This document shows positions 38,003 to 47,482 of a stretch of DNA of 64,000 nt, in pieces. Source of the stretch: Pseudomonadota bacterium. Lineage in GTDB: Bacteria > Pseudomonadota > Gammaproteobacteria > Eutrophobiales > Eutrophobiaceae. Made by a program: the position numbers and the translations under genes. Numbering within the stretch: the stretch's first letter is position 1; each line of letters begins with the position of its first letter. The DNA lies in the NCBI GenBank assembly GCA_013112535.1, contig JABFGI010000002.1, forward strand, positions 602,114 through 666,113, in the 5' to 3' direction. Below the pieces are notes generated by a model. That model did no database searches. It was not told the DNA's origin and worked only from the letters and a program-made list of their open reading frames with translations.

Positions 38003-38133
38003 ATTTACTTCCTCTGCACTAAATCAACACCGCTGATCGTTGCTTCTTGTTTAAAATAAAAGAGAAAATTCTTTAACTTAAATGACAGCTGTTCTTGTCT
38101 GTTTATAACGGCATTAACCACCCAACTTCCATG

Positions 38134-38697
38134 CTAAGGTTTATTATACTTTCCGAATAATTTTTTATAATCCTTTCTAAAATTTGCAGGCTTATCATCA
38201 ACGTATTCCCAGTAAGCAACAATCTCTCCGACCTTTCCCATTGTGATATGTCCGCTTTCATGCATTAATGACATTAACTCTAATGTTGTCATCGTTACGA
38301 TATAAAAACTTTTTGCAAGCTCAAGCATATCCTGGTCGTCTGTTACAACAGGAATATTTTGAACATATCCTTGCGCCAAACACTTAATATCAATTTTAGA
38401 AACACCAAGTCCGTTGACAACTTTATAATTAACTAAATAATCAACGGTTAAATCAATATCTTTCTTTTCGGCTCTTGAAACGGAAATACGTTTCTTTCTA
38501 TTATCAAAATATTCATCATCCTCAACCCAGCTAAACTTCTTTCTCAATAAAGAGTTTTTATCATATTCACCATCAAGTTCTTTTAAGACATAGAGGCAAT
38601 AATTTTCATCACCGAAAATAACGTCTAGTAATGGATGGATACTTTTTGCTAACCTGAAATACGAATTACTATCTAAAAGTAATTTTTTCTGCGGCAT
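38134..38697 (-). CDS. PIN-domain protein, copy 1
   Basis: A 187-residue protein with PIN-type acidic residues in order: LLLDSNSYF (Asp), VLKELDGEY (Glu), GVSKIDIKCLA (Asp) and VVTDDQDMLELA (Asp). PIN proteins are metal-dependent RNases, often toxins. Its ATG overlaps the stop codon of the XRE-ImmA/IrrE gene by one base, so the pair is translated together. The C-terminal ~50 residues are not part of a typical PIN and are unassigned. Confidence 0.8.
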   Translation of the reverse strand: MPQKKLLLDSNSYFRLAKSIHPLLDVIFGDENYCLYVLKELDGEYDKNSLLRKKFSWVEDDEYFDNRKKRISVSRAEKKDIDLTVDYLVNYKVVNGLGVSKIDIKCLAQGYVQNIPVVTDDQDMLELAKSFYIVTMTTLELMSLMHESGHITMGKVGEIVAYWEYVDDKPANFRKDYKKLFGKYNKP

Positions 38698-39824
38698 TAA
38701 GATAACTCCGCATGCAATTCCTTGGCGTCGAGTAGCGGAGTATCAAGAATACATTGTATATAACCTGCAGACTTTCCGTTTTCTACCAGATACGTTTTCA
38801 AAGCATTAAAAAATGGGGTATTAAATCTATCTGTAACCGTTTCAATATAGTTTTCGGCACTTGGTAATCCACTATCAAACAGCGCTTCTTTTACAGTTTT
38901 AAAACCTCTATGCAAACGTGCATTGGCTTTATATAACTCATCACCTAATTCAAATGTCTCAAGATCATACTCTGTTGCATATTTATTCACTTCATACAAA
39001 ACAGATATCATCGAGATAATATATTCTTCGGCATATTCCTGAATAATAGCAATACGAGATTTAATACTACGGGCTTTACTTAATTTTTTATGTGTTTCCT
39101 TTGCCACGCGTTCAGGAAAAAGTAACGCGCCTGCGAAACTGTCAGCAAAATCTTCAGCTTCATCACCTTCCAGTTCCGGTGAATACACATGCCCCAATTC
39201 ATGTGCCATCCAGAATTTAAAGTCATGTACTTCTGTATCAATATTAATATAAACCCAGGTCGTCATCGATTTGGGTAAATAAATATGTAAGGCATTTTCA
39301 TGACGATCTTTTTTACCCCACATCACAGGAACGAGAACTGCCTGTAATTTATTAAAGCGTTTAATCAAATGATCAAAATCAACTTCTTCCGTTTTATTTA
39401 AACCGATTTCTTTTCTGACCTTTGCAGCGACTTCCTGAATATAACCATACTCAACCACAGGATTCTTTAACGCTTGCGGTTGTACATACTCATCATAAGG
39501 TAAATAGGAAACCAACGGTTCCAATAGATAACCGATTTCCTTTGCCTTCTTGATATGCTTTTCAGTAGTTTTAGCGCTGCCTTTCTTGCGAAAAGCAATC
39601 TTCGGCTCAAACTTGTCGGGAACAGTTGATATCAGATCATCAAAAGCAAGGTTCAACGTTAAACCAAGTTTTAATAATTTATCAGGACGCGGAAATTTAC
39701 TGCCTTTAAGCCACTGAGAAACGATTTCTCTTGATACGGACAGCTTTTTAGCGAGCGCAGTTCGGGATAGGCCTGCCTCATCCATGGCTTGCTTGATTGC
39801 TTCTATTCTAAGGGTTTTCTCCAT
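38697..39824 (-). CDS. XRE-ImmA/IrrE metallopeptidase, copy 1
   Basis: A 375-residue protein. Residues ~5-60 are an HTH (LSRTALAKKLSVSREIVSQW). The ImmA/IrrE zinc-peptidase motif HELGH is at 198-202, with the helix GDEAEDFADSFAGALLFP holding the third ligand. ImmA/IrrE proteins cleave or partner repressors in mobile elements and stress responses, and in toxin-antitoxin pairs they often serve as the antitoxin. Here the partner is PIN copy 1. A tandem 10-base repeat lies just upstream. Confidence 0.9.
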   Translation of the reverse strand: MEKTLRIEAIKQAMDEAGLSRTALAKKLSVSREIVSQWLKGSKFPRPDKLLKLGLTLNLAFDDLISTVPDKFEPKIAFRKKGSAKTTEKHIKKAKEIGYLLEPLVSYLPYDEYVQPQALKNPVVEYGYIQEVAAKVRKEIGLNKTEEVDFDHLIKRFNKLQAVLVPVMWGKKDRHENALHIYLPKSMTTWVYINIDTEVHDFKFWMAHELGHVYSPELEGDEAEDFADSFAGALLFPERVAKETHKKLSKARSIKSRIAIIQEYAEEYIISMISVLYEVNKYATEYDLETFELGDELYKANARLHRGFKTVKEALFDSGLPSAENYIETVTDRFNTPFFNALKTYLVENGKSAGYIQCILDTPLLDAKELHAELS

Positions 39825-40179
39825 AAGCGGGGCGTATTCTCTCCTACATTGTCAACTTTTGTCAACTTTTATATAAGGGTTTATCGGGTATTATCAAGGG
39901 AACTTTAGGAGTCATTTCTGTTAATAACACATTACTTGATTTTCACTGTAACGAGAGAAGATATCAGAGCAAGGTTAAAACTAACTTTAATATAGTGGAA
40001 TATGAGAGTGACGGTGCCCAGTATATTCGGCAACATCCTACTGGGCGAGGAAGTGTTAAGCCATGATCCAAAAGGGTAATGCCCCTGCCTTATTAGATAT
40101 AAGTTTAGTAAAAATTGATCGACACCGTGCCTCTTGATTTCACTTTTCATTTTCTGCAATTATTTAATGTAGTGAAGAT
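39825..40179. other. 355-bp spacer with operator repeat and hairpin, no gene
   Basis: Holds a tandem repeat near the XRE-ImmA start (listed separately) and an inverted repeat GCCCAGTA (40016-40023) with TACTGGGC (40039-40046) around a 15-base loop, without a T tract. The longest ORF in the region is a 75-aa minus-strand frame with no family resemblance. Confidence 0.5.
39849..39868. promoter_or_regulatory. Tandem TTGTCAACTT repeat before XRE-ImmA/IrrE gene
   Basis: Two exact copies of TTGTCAACTT lie head to tail, period 10 bases, 25 bases upstream of the ATG. On the minus strand they contain two TTGACA hexamers, so they may be both -35 elements and binding sites of the XRE protein. Confidence 0.5.
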
Positions 40180-42036
40180 TCAAGGCGCAACCATTTCAAC
40201 AAGGCGCTGTGTGAATACAGTATCACCACTTGATGTGATCAGTAATTGTAGTTTCGCACGTGTCATTCCAACATACATCAACCTTACTTGGTCAACTAAC
40301 TCCTCTGCAACAAAAGGAATCTTGTCTACACCAAACATGACGACCGTATTAAACTCCAGTCCCTTACTACTGTGAATGGTAAGTACAGTAACTGAAGGTT
40401 GCTTAGGATCGTAAGAAGCCTTTTTATTTTTACCTACCAAACACAGATTCGTAATCCTGACTTTATCCAAACGTTCAGATACCATTTTTGCCATGTTATT
40501 TCCGGGTACTAAAATTGCTATTTCATTTGCAGGGTGTCCTGTATCCAACCATTTATTCACACATCGTATAATATAATCCAGTTCTTCATTCTGTTGGTCA
40601 AACATTCTGAACACCGGTGCAGAACCTGAAGTACCTGCTGACTCAGGTGCGATAACTGGAATATGATCTTCATCCGATTCTTCTTCAGCTATAAATTCCC
40701 GGGAAAAATTATAGGCAAACTCTAATATCTCCCGTGTATTACGATAATTAAGTTTTAATACTGTAGTACGACCACGCGCTTTGATACCGACACTGGAAAG
40801 GCTGAAATCAAGTGAATGATTTTTCTTATAAATTGATTGCGCATCATCATAAAGCAATAACAGTGAATTAGTCTCAGGATCGACCATCTGTGTAATCAAT
40901 TGTAACCACTCCGGTTCAAAATCATGTCCTTCATCAATAAGTACAGCACCATACTGAGCACGTGGAATGTGTTTTTTCTCTACACCTTTAATCACGGCCA
41001 TTACCTGTCTTTCAAAATAAGGTGCGTCGCTTTTAGGTACATCACAATGATAGGTTTTAATCTGTTGTCCACACCAGTCATGAAAATGATAAACCTGAAC
41101 CTTATGTTCTATTTTCTTTTCACTCGCATAATGTCGCAATCGTGCGGCTAATGAGACATTAAAACAAAGTACAAGAATAGGTTTACTCAATACTTCGGAT
41201 AATTGTAAAGCACGAAAACCAAGAATCATTGTTTTACCTGAGCCCGCTACACCGTGTATGACTCGATGCCCTTCTCCTAAATTTCGGGCAAGTTGCTCCT
41301 GCTGCAAATCCATTACTTTTATTATGTCTGGAATAGTTGTAGTAGCTCCTGAATTACTTTCCTCCTCTTCAAGTTCAACTAAAAGGTCGCCTTGCATGCC
41401 TTCTATGCGAAGTTCGGGAAATAAATGCCAACGTATGCGTTCAATATCGGGCAAACTGAGTTTTTGTTTAAAAGTAAAATTGAACATTGCCCATAACTGC
41501 TCCTGGAAAGCTTCGGGTTCAATATTTTCCGGGATCTCGTCCTTACATAGCACCATATGATCAGGCAGTATTGACATTCCATCCGGAGTTAATGCTTTAT
41601 TTAACTGAGTCTGATTAATATGGGTAAAGACAACGCCATAACCATAAGGAAACTTCAACTTACCTTTAAAATCACCACTTTGTGCAACCAGTTGATCATC
41701 TGAAGTTAACATATTGATCACTTGATAAGTGCACTGCCTAACCTGCTCAATAGGATTAGGCGAATTAACTAAGCCATTATTAGTTAATAACTCAACACGA
41801 GTCTTTGAAATCTTCTTGATATTCTCCAGCTTCCAGTCTTTCACTTCCAGAAACAACAAACCGCGCGCAGGATGTAAAATAATAAAATCAGGATAACGAT
41901 TCTTGCGACCGACAGGTATGTCATACCAACACAGATAGTCATCATCCAACAAAGCTTCCAACCTTCTGGCTAAACGCTTCTCTCCAGAAGTCATCCGTGA
42001 AAGGCAAGTATTTAGATTGGGTATTAATTGAGCCAT
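40180..42036 (-). CDS. NERD nuclease-like domain + UvrD-like helicase
   Basis: A 618-residue protein. Residues ~20-130 are a NERD domain with PD-(D/E)xK-type residues: YPDFIILHPARGLLFLEVKDW gives Asp50, Glu64 and Lys66. A superfamily I helicase follows: Walker A GVAGSGKT at ~262-269, a LIDEGHDFEPEW Walker B, and C-terminal TIHSSKGLEFN and YVGMTRAK motifs. NERD-helicases frequently sit in defence islands, including phage-defence candidates. It is the last gene of the type I restriction run, 44 bases after the DUF91 gene. Confidence 0.88.
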   Translation of the reverse strand: MAQLIPNLNTCLSRMTSGEKRLARRLEALLDDDYLCWYDIPVGRKNRYPDFIILHPARGLLFLEVKDWKLENIKKISKTRVELLTNNGLVNSPNPIEQVRQCTYQVINMLTSDDQLVAQSGDFKGKLKFPYGYGVVFTHINQTQLNKALTPDGMSILPDHMVLCKDEIPENIEPEAFQEQLWAMFNFTFKQKLSLPDIERIRWHLFPELRIEGMQGDLLVELEEEESNSGATTTIPDIIKVMDLQQEQLARNLGEGHRVIHGVAGSGKTMILGFRALQLSEVLSKPILVLCFNVSLAARLRHYASEKKIEHKVQVYHFHDWCGQQIKTYHCDVPKSDAPYFERQVMAVIKGVEKKHIPRAQYGAVLIDEGHDFEPEWLQLITQMVDPETNSLLLLYDDAQSIYKKNHSLDFSLSSVGIKARGRTTVLKLNYRNTREILEFAYNFSREFIAEEESDEDHIPVIAPESAGTSGSAPVFRMFDQQNEELDYIIRCVNKWLDTGHPANEIAILVPGNNMAKMVSERLDKVRITNLCLVGKNKKASYDPKQPSVTVLTIHSSKGLEFNTVVMFGVDKIPFVAEELVDQVRLMYVGMTRAKLQLLITSSGDTVFTQRLVEMVAP

Positions 42037-42080
42037 GATGAATAACTACTAAACCTTAAATCCATTTTTATTTTAAAATA

Positions 42081-43145
42081 TTATTTATTGTTCTCTAATG
42101 CTTTATATTTAATATTTAGTTGTGGAAATAATTTTGAGATGTTATCCACCGCTTCAGTTGTTCGATTACCCCACTGATTTGAAAGTACATACGTTTTATT
42201 ATCGAAATGGAAAAATTCTCCTTCATTTATAAAAAACCGTTTCGATCGTGGGATAGCACCACCAACATCTTCTTCCATTATTTTGTCATATGTTTGTTCT
42301 TCCGTAAGCGTTCCATCGAACACTTCAAATAATCTGTTTTTTCTCCATGAAATAGCATCAAGAACATCTTGAGGTTTCCCACCGTTATTCAGAACACAAG
42401 ATATAACATGAAACATCATCCAGCGTTTACTCAATGCCTGAAATGCTTCACCATTAACTTCAACATCAAACTTGGTAAAGTCTCTGGAATTACTTCTCGC
42501 TTCTCTTTCTTTCTGTTTTTTCTCACGCAGCTGTACTTGAAAGTCAGCAGTCTCTGGCAAAGGTATTATTTTTTGGACATCTAATAAAACATCATCATTA
42601 AGCTTATATGGTTTTAACCGAAAACAGTTAATATCTAAATCTCTATCATTCAGCCATAAAACCGAAGCAGTTAATTCTTTAGAAAATTCTGCGGAAGCTA
42701 AAACTATTTTCACTTCCTGGCAAAACTCATCATCATTTGCCTCTTCCCAATCCAGAAAGTTTAATAATGATTCTTCAGCATTTAATTCTTCTTCATTTTT
42801 TTCTAAATATTTTTTATATATTTCTACGGCTCGCTTAAACGTCATCGTCGAAACCATGGCAGCATAACGAATAGCTTGTAATTCCATATGGCCACCATCT
42901 TCTGTTCGTTTAAGCTCAATTACGATAAGGTTTGCATCTTTATCAACGCCAAGCAGATCAATTCTTCTTCTAGCACCTTCAAATTCACCAAACTCCTCGG
43001 CAATAACTAATGTATTAGGAGAAATTATTTCAATTTGGTTTTTTAATAACCTTTGCAGATCGTTTCTTTCCATTATGCCTTCTACAGCGAAATTTGTTTC
43101 TGCTACTCGTTCTAGTTTATTTGTACCAATTTTAAATATCGCCAT
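42081..43145 (-). CDS. DUF91-like PD-(D/E)xK nuclease-family protein
   Basis: A 354-residue protein whose N-terminal ~110 residues resemble DUF91/NucS-type nucleases: RRIDLLGVDKDANLIVIELKR holds the Asp and the E-x-K of the active site. The C-terminal half has a helical charged segment (REKKQKEREARSN) and a GxxFFHFDNKTYVLSNQWG domain, unassigned. It could be a restriction-associated DNase. It sits 15 bases after hsdR on the same strand. Confidence 0.75.
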   Translation of the reverse strand: MAIFKIGTNKLERVAETNFAVEGIMERNDLQRLLKNQIEIISPNTLVIAEEFGEFEGARRRIDLLGVDKDANLIVIELKRTEDGGHMELQAIRYAAMVSTMTFKRAVEIYKKYLEKNEEELNAEESLLNFLDWEEANDDEFCQEVKIVLASAEFSKELTASVLWLNDRDLDINCFRLKPYKLNDDVLLDVQKIIPLPETADFQVQLREKKQKEREARSNSRDFTKFDVEVNGEAFQALSKRWMMFHVISCVLNNGGKPQDVLDAISWRKNRLFEVFDGTLTEEQTYDKIMEEDVGGAIPRSKRFFINEGEFFHFDNKTYVLSNQWGNRTTEAVDNISKLFPQLNIKYKALENNK

Positions 43146-43160
43146 AACTTATTCCTTTAT

Positions 43161-46100
43161 TTAAGCAACCCACTTCTTACCTTGACTTGCATAGTCAAAG
43201 ATCATCTCATACAGATTGTCACATTTTTCTTTAAATATTTTTCGGCTGTAACTCTCCGGCAAACTTTCATCCAATACCCTAGCAACTTCTGACTGAACAG
43301 TTTGACGGGTTTGTTCATCTTTATACCAATCTTGCACCAGTACCTTAGGCTGTTCATCTAACAAGCGATGTAACAATGCTTTAGCAGCAAGTTTTACTTT
43401 CTGCTCTTCTTTTTTTGTCATTTTTTCTTTCTTCAATAAATCATAAATTTCCAATTCATCGTCACTTAGACCTTCTCTTACACTTCTTTCTTCTTCAGTG
43501 CGCAAACTTTCAGCAAATTTGAGAAGTTCATTAAAATAATCCTCATTTGATGTACCACCAGAATTATATCGATTTATAATATCCTGAAGTCTTTCTGAAA
43601 AATCTCGCCTTGTTTTATTTACATTCAACATCTGCTCAATTTTTTTCTCGACGAAAACTTTCAAGTCAGATATTTCGATATTTTTATATGTCGCTTTTTT
43701 GAAATCTTCTTTTAATTTATCAAAATCAATCTTACTTAGATCCCAGTTTTTTCCTTTTTTAATTATTTGATACTGAGGAGACTTGGTAGGATCGCGTAAA
43801 CTCTTTTTATCATCGTCAACAACGATACTTTCATCTAACAACTCGCTAACTCTCACAGCAACTTTATCTATATCGGCTTGCTGAATGACACTATCTATCA
43901 CACCTCGAAGATATTGAAATACTGCTACATCACGAACAACGGCTTGTCCGAGAATTTCCGGTTTACATGCTTCATATAATGAGGAAACTGTATTTTCATA
44001 AACATTAAATGTCTTACGCCACTCATCCCTACCTAACAATATATCTGCATATTCATTAAATTTTGAAACTTTACTAAAGATGTCTTCATTTCCCATTACC
44101 TCTTTTAAATCGATCCCACATTCTTCAGCGTAAGACATTCCTTCATTAATCGCTTTATCCAGTAATTCAAATAAAACTTCTTTTTCCTGAACGGGCGCTT
44201 TATCAGTACCTTCATCACCTAAACCATAATCTTTTAAGGCTTTCTTCATATTTCGAAAGACATTGTAGTAATCAATGATTTCGCCGTTCATCTTGGCTCT
44301 ACCATTAATTAAATATGAAGTAACACGATTTGCACGTGCAATAGTCTGCATCAAGGTATGATCTTTTTGCGGCTTATCAAGATAGAGCGTTGAAACAGTC
44401 GGCGCATCAAAACCTGTCAACCACATGGCACAAACAAAAACTAGCTGTAATTCATGCTCAGGATCTTTAAAGTTGTATTCAACATCATGTCCGTGTTCAT
44501 CAAGTTTTTCCATACGCACTCTATGCGGCTTAATATCCAATCCTTCTGCTTCAAATTTTTTATCTTCCTTAGCTTCTTCACTAACAATGACCGCCATCTC
44601 AACTGTATGCATGTAGTCAATAATCTTTTTCAGCCGTGCTTTTTCAAATTCATTGACCGTTTTCTTAATCTGTTTACGAAGTTTCTTTAATTCCTCTTTC
44701 CAATGATATTGAACTTTGTCATACATTTTCACAGCAGTGAACTTATCTACTGATATCACCATGCCTTTACCTAAATAACCTCGGCGTGGAAAATGATAAG
44801 CTATGTCTCTTGCAATCGTATCTAAACGGTCATCGCGTTTAATGACTTCCATTTCAGTGGCATATTTATTTTCTAACTTCTCCTGTTGGGCTTCATCAAG
44901 ATTTTCACTTTCCAGAATTTCATAAAACTCCTCACTCAAATCTTCATTTTGATTAGATACCTCTGGAACGCGCTTTTGGTAAAACAACGGTACCGTTGCC
45001 CCATCATCCATAGATTGCTGGAAGTTATATTCACTAACATAATCACCAAACCATTCATTGGTCTTACGTTTTCTACCTAATAATGGCGTTCCGGTAAAAG
45101 CGAGAAACTGTGCATTAGTAAGACCCGCACGCATGTTTTCAGCAAGTGATTTATATTGAGTGCGATGTGCTTCATCAACAATAACGACAATATCATCACG
45201 ATCAGACAATTCAGGATATTTCTTTCCCTTTGGCCAACGAAATTTATGGATTAAGCTAAAAATCAAACGTTTGTTTTTGCCAAGGTAATCGCGTAACTGC
45301 TCGCTATTCTTTGGTTGGGCTGCTTCTGCTTTTGTTACTGTTTCTGTATTCAAAAAATTACGATAAATCTGTCCATCCAGATCATCACGATCAGTGACAA
45401 CAAGAAATGTAAAATGTCCACCTACCTTGCGTAATATCTTTCTGACATAAAAGATCATGGAAAAACTTTTACCAGAACCTTGCGTATGCCAAAAAACGCC
45501 TAACTTACCTTTTTTCTTTTCCCTCTCACCAAACACATCGAAGGCATTGTTCACGCCGAGAAACTGATGGTTTTGCGCAATAATTTTTTGTGTGTCTTTG
45601 TGATAGATAATAAAGTTTTCAATGTAATCTAATAAGTTTTTTTGATTGCAAAGACCATTGATAACAAACTCGACACTTGTACCCTCTTCTTCAATCTTAT
45701 CTCGATTCACTTTTTCTTTTTCATTCTCGACTCGTAACCAATTAAAGAAAAATTCCCATTGAGAATTAAAACTGCCGACTTTCGTTTCTATAGCATTGGA
45801 AAGAATACAAAAGGCATTGGTATGAAATAGCTGAGGAATATCTTCTTGATAATTTGTTAAATTATCATCATAAGCAGACCTTAGTTTGACATTAGAGTTT
45901 TTAAGCTCAATAAAGACTAATGGAATGCCATTAATATAAAGTAAGATATCTGGACGCCGAAATCGACGCTCGCCTTTTATCCATAATTGAGAAACAGCAA
46001 GAAACTCATTTTCTTTAGTATTATTAAAATCAATTAATTTAACTCGATCTGATTCAGTTCTACCATTCTCATCTTCATATTCAACCGGTACACCATCACG

Positions 46101-46394
46101 AATCAATTCATCCAATTCTTTATTTGCAGCAATCGTCGACATTGAATGTCGTTTTGCCATAACTATTTCTATGGCTTCATCAATCGCTGATTCTGGTATG
46201 TAAGAGTTAAGCTTTAAAGCAGCAGTTTTTAAGCGATCGGAAAAGATAACATCACGTTTATCGCTTCGGTTGGAACCATCTTTTAAATCATCTTTATCTT
46301 GTGTAAAACAATCCAGAACATCAAAGCCATAGGAATGCTGCAAGCGCTGTAATATCGCTTGTTCAATATCGTCCTCTGATATGAAATTAGGCAT
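43161..46394 (-). CDS. hsdR: Type I restriction enzyme subunit HsdR
   Basis: A 1077-residue translocating endonuclease subunit. The nuclease centre is RRPDILLYINGIPLVFIELK (Asp149, Glu163, Lys165). The helicase/translocase has Walker A at HTQGSGKS (~323-330), DEAH in VIVDEAHRTQYKS and FTGTPLL. Length and domain order are typical. It cleaves unmodified DNA after ATP-driven translocation. The locus has hsdM and hsdS further upstream, but mobile mystery protein A and B genes lie between hsdS and hsdR. Confidence 0.93.
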   Translation of the reverse strand: MPNFISEDDIEQAILQRLQHSYGFDVLDCFTQDKDDLKDGSNRSDKRDVIFSDRLKTAALKLNSYIPESAIDEAIEIVMAKRHSMSTIAANKELDELIRDGVPVEYEDENGRTESDRVKLIDFNNTKENEFLAVSQLWIKGERRFRRPDILLYINGIPLVFIELKNSNVKLRSAYDDNLTNYQEDIPQLFHTNAFCILSNAIETKVGSFNSQWEFFFNWLRVENEKEKVNRDKIEEEGTSVEFVINGLCNQKNLLDYIENFIIYHKDTQKIIAQNHQFLGVNNAFDVFGEREKKKGKLGVFWHTQGSGKSFSMIFYVRKILRKVGGHFTFLVVTDRDDLDGQIYRNFLNTETVTKAEAAQPKNSEQLRDYLGKNKRLIFSLIHKFRWPKGKKYPELSDRDDIVVIVDEAHRTQYKSLAENMRAGLTNAQFLAFTGTPLLGRKRKTNEWFGDYVSEYNFQQSMDDGATVPLFYQKRVPEVSNQNEDLSEEFYEILESENLDEAQQEKLENKYATEMEVIKRDDRLDTIARDIAYHFPRRGYLGKGMVISVDKFTAVKMYDKVQYHWKEELKKLRKQIKKTVNEFEKARLKKIIDYMHTVEMAVIVSEEAKEDKKFEAEGLDIKPHRVRMEKLDEHGHDVEYNFKDPEHELQLVFVCAMWLTGFDAPTVSTLYLDKPQKDHTLMQTIARANRVTSYLINGRAKMNGEIIDYYNVFRNMKKALKDYGLGDEGTDKAPVQEKEVLFELLDKAINEGMSYAEECGIDLKEVMGNEDIFSKVSKFNEYADILLGRDEWRKTFNVYENTVSSLYEACKPEILGQAVVRDVAVFQYLRGVIDSVIQQADIDKVAVRVSELLDESIVVDDDKKSLRDPTKSPQYQIIKKGKNWDLSKIDFDKLKEDFKKATYKNIEISDLKVFVEKKIEQMLNVNKTRRDFSERLQDIINRYNSGGTSNEDYFNELLKFAESLRTEEERSVREGLSDDELEIYDLLKKEKMTKKEEQKVKLAAKALLHRLLDEQPKVLVQDWYKDEQTRQTVQSEVARVLDESLPESYSRKIFKEKCDNLYEMIFDYASQGKKWVA

Positions 46395-46401
46395 TTAGCT
46401 T

Positions 46402-47001
46402 TTACTCTTTCATAGAAAACTTTTCAAACAACGGTTGATAATCTCCTGCATCAGCTTGTCTCAATGCAGCAATATATTCATCTCTATGTTTACCAGCATC
46501 TTGCAAGTTAACATCACCCCAATGGATGGGTTTATCATTCATTACTTTTGTTAAAACTACATCCGTCATAATACGCGAATGCCTACCATTCCCATTGGGA
46601 AATAAATGAATCTTTACTAAGCGATGATGAAACCTTAAACCAATCTCCTTGGCTGGATATGTTTCATTTTCTATCCAAAAACGAACATCATCTAAAAGAC
46701 TCCTTAACTGTACTGATATCTGTTCCGGCGCAACTCCTATATTCTTTTCAGTTGCTCTATATGTTCCAGCCCACTCCCAAACTTCACCCAACATTTCTTT
46801 ATGAAAACGTTTAATAAATGTATCCGATAATACATCCGGGTTTTTCTGTTTATTTAACCAGAGCAAGCCATCCTGAATATTAACTTGTTCAACTTGATCC
46901 AGTTCTCCACGAGTTTGAATATGTGGAAATTTTAATCCTGCTCGTTCATCCGGATCTAAAGGTGTCGCGCCACCTATTACTTCAATGAAGTCTTCGTCCA
47001 T
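46402..47001 (-). CDS. Mobile mystery protein B (Fic domain)
   Basis: A 199-residue Fic-fold protein, mobile mystery B type. The motif is IHLFPNGNGRHSRI at about 131-144: His132, and Asn136 where Fic enzymes usually carry the Mg-binding Asp/Glu. The upstream part has FHKEMLGEVWEWAGTYRATEKNIG, also family-typical. Fic enzymes AMPylate or phosphocholinate targets; the change of the acidic residue leaves its chemistry open. It always pairs with mobile mystery A, here 14 bases upstream. It ends seven bases before hsdR. Confidence 0.88.
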   Translation of the reverse strand: MDEDFIEVIGGATPLDPDERAGLKFPHIQTRGELDQVEQVNIQDGLLWLNKQKNPDVLSDTFIKRFHKEMLGEVWEWAGTYRATEKNIGVAPEQISVQLRSLLDDVRFWIENETYPAKEIGLRFHHRLVKIHLFPNGNGRHSRIMTDVVLTKVMNDKPIHWGDVNLQDAGKHRDEYIAALRQADAGDYQPLFEKFSMKE

Positions 47002-47015
47002 GATCTTATATCCTT

Positions 47016-47480
47016 TTAATCCTCCCAGAAATCCCGGGGCATATCATCAATAATCTGCTTCTTTAATCGTTGAATCTCTTTTTCATTTTCGGCTTTGCTT
47101 AATTGTTGAGACTCCAACATCATATGCACAGACGACTCTTCAACAATGCCTCGCGCAATTGTTTCTGCTTGCCGATCAATAATTTTTTCAATCGAATCAT
47201 TCGGCACAATCGCATAAACAAAACGACAATGCATAGCTTCAGCCGTTTCTTGCATCTTTTTCAACGTAATACCGCCATCCAGTTCTGAACGTTCCAGATA
47301 AGATACCGTGCTTCGATGTCCGCCCAAGCGTTTACTCAACGCCGCACCAGACATGGCTAAAGCCGAGCGCACAGATTTAATCCAACCCTCTTTAGGCTGG
47401 GTAATATTGCTAAGACCCGCAGCCTGATTGATTAGCTTGCTATATTGTTCCCGCGTAATTTGTTTGTATTTCGTATTCAT
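47016..47480 (-). CDS. Mobile mystery protein A (HTH regulator)
   Basis: A 154-residue protein of the mobile mystery A type: GWIKSVRSALAMSGAALSKR ... STVSYLERSELDGGITLKKM is the XRE-like helix-turn-helix (about residues 32-85), followed by CRFVYAIVPNDSIEKII and a coiled-coil tail. The family is known to travel with mobile mystery B on mobile DNA. No Shine-Dalgarno is visible before the ATG, and the ORF starts within 3 bases of the first operator-like palindrome, so it may bind its own promoter. Confidence 0.88.
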   Translation of the reverse strand: MNTKYKQITREQYSKLINQAAGLSNITQPKEGWIKSVRSALAMSGAALSKRLGGHRSTVSYLERSELDGGITLKKMQETAEAMHCRFVYAIVPNDSIEKIIDRQAETIARGIVEESSVHMMLESQQLSKAENEKEIQRLKKQIIDDMPRDFWED

Positions 47481-47482
47481 AG

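Noticed and set aside
39932..40159. 75-residue minus-strand frame between NERD-helicase and XRE-ImmA
   Set aside because: No ribosome binding site and no family resemblance, and it crosses the inverted repeat at 40016-40046.
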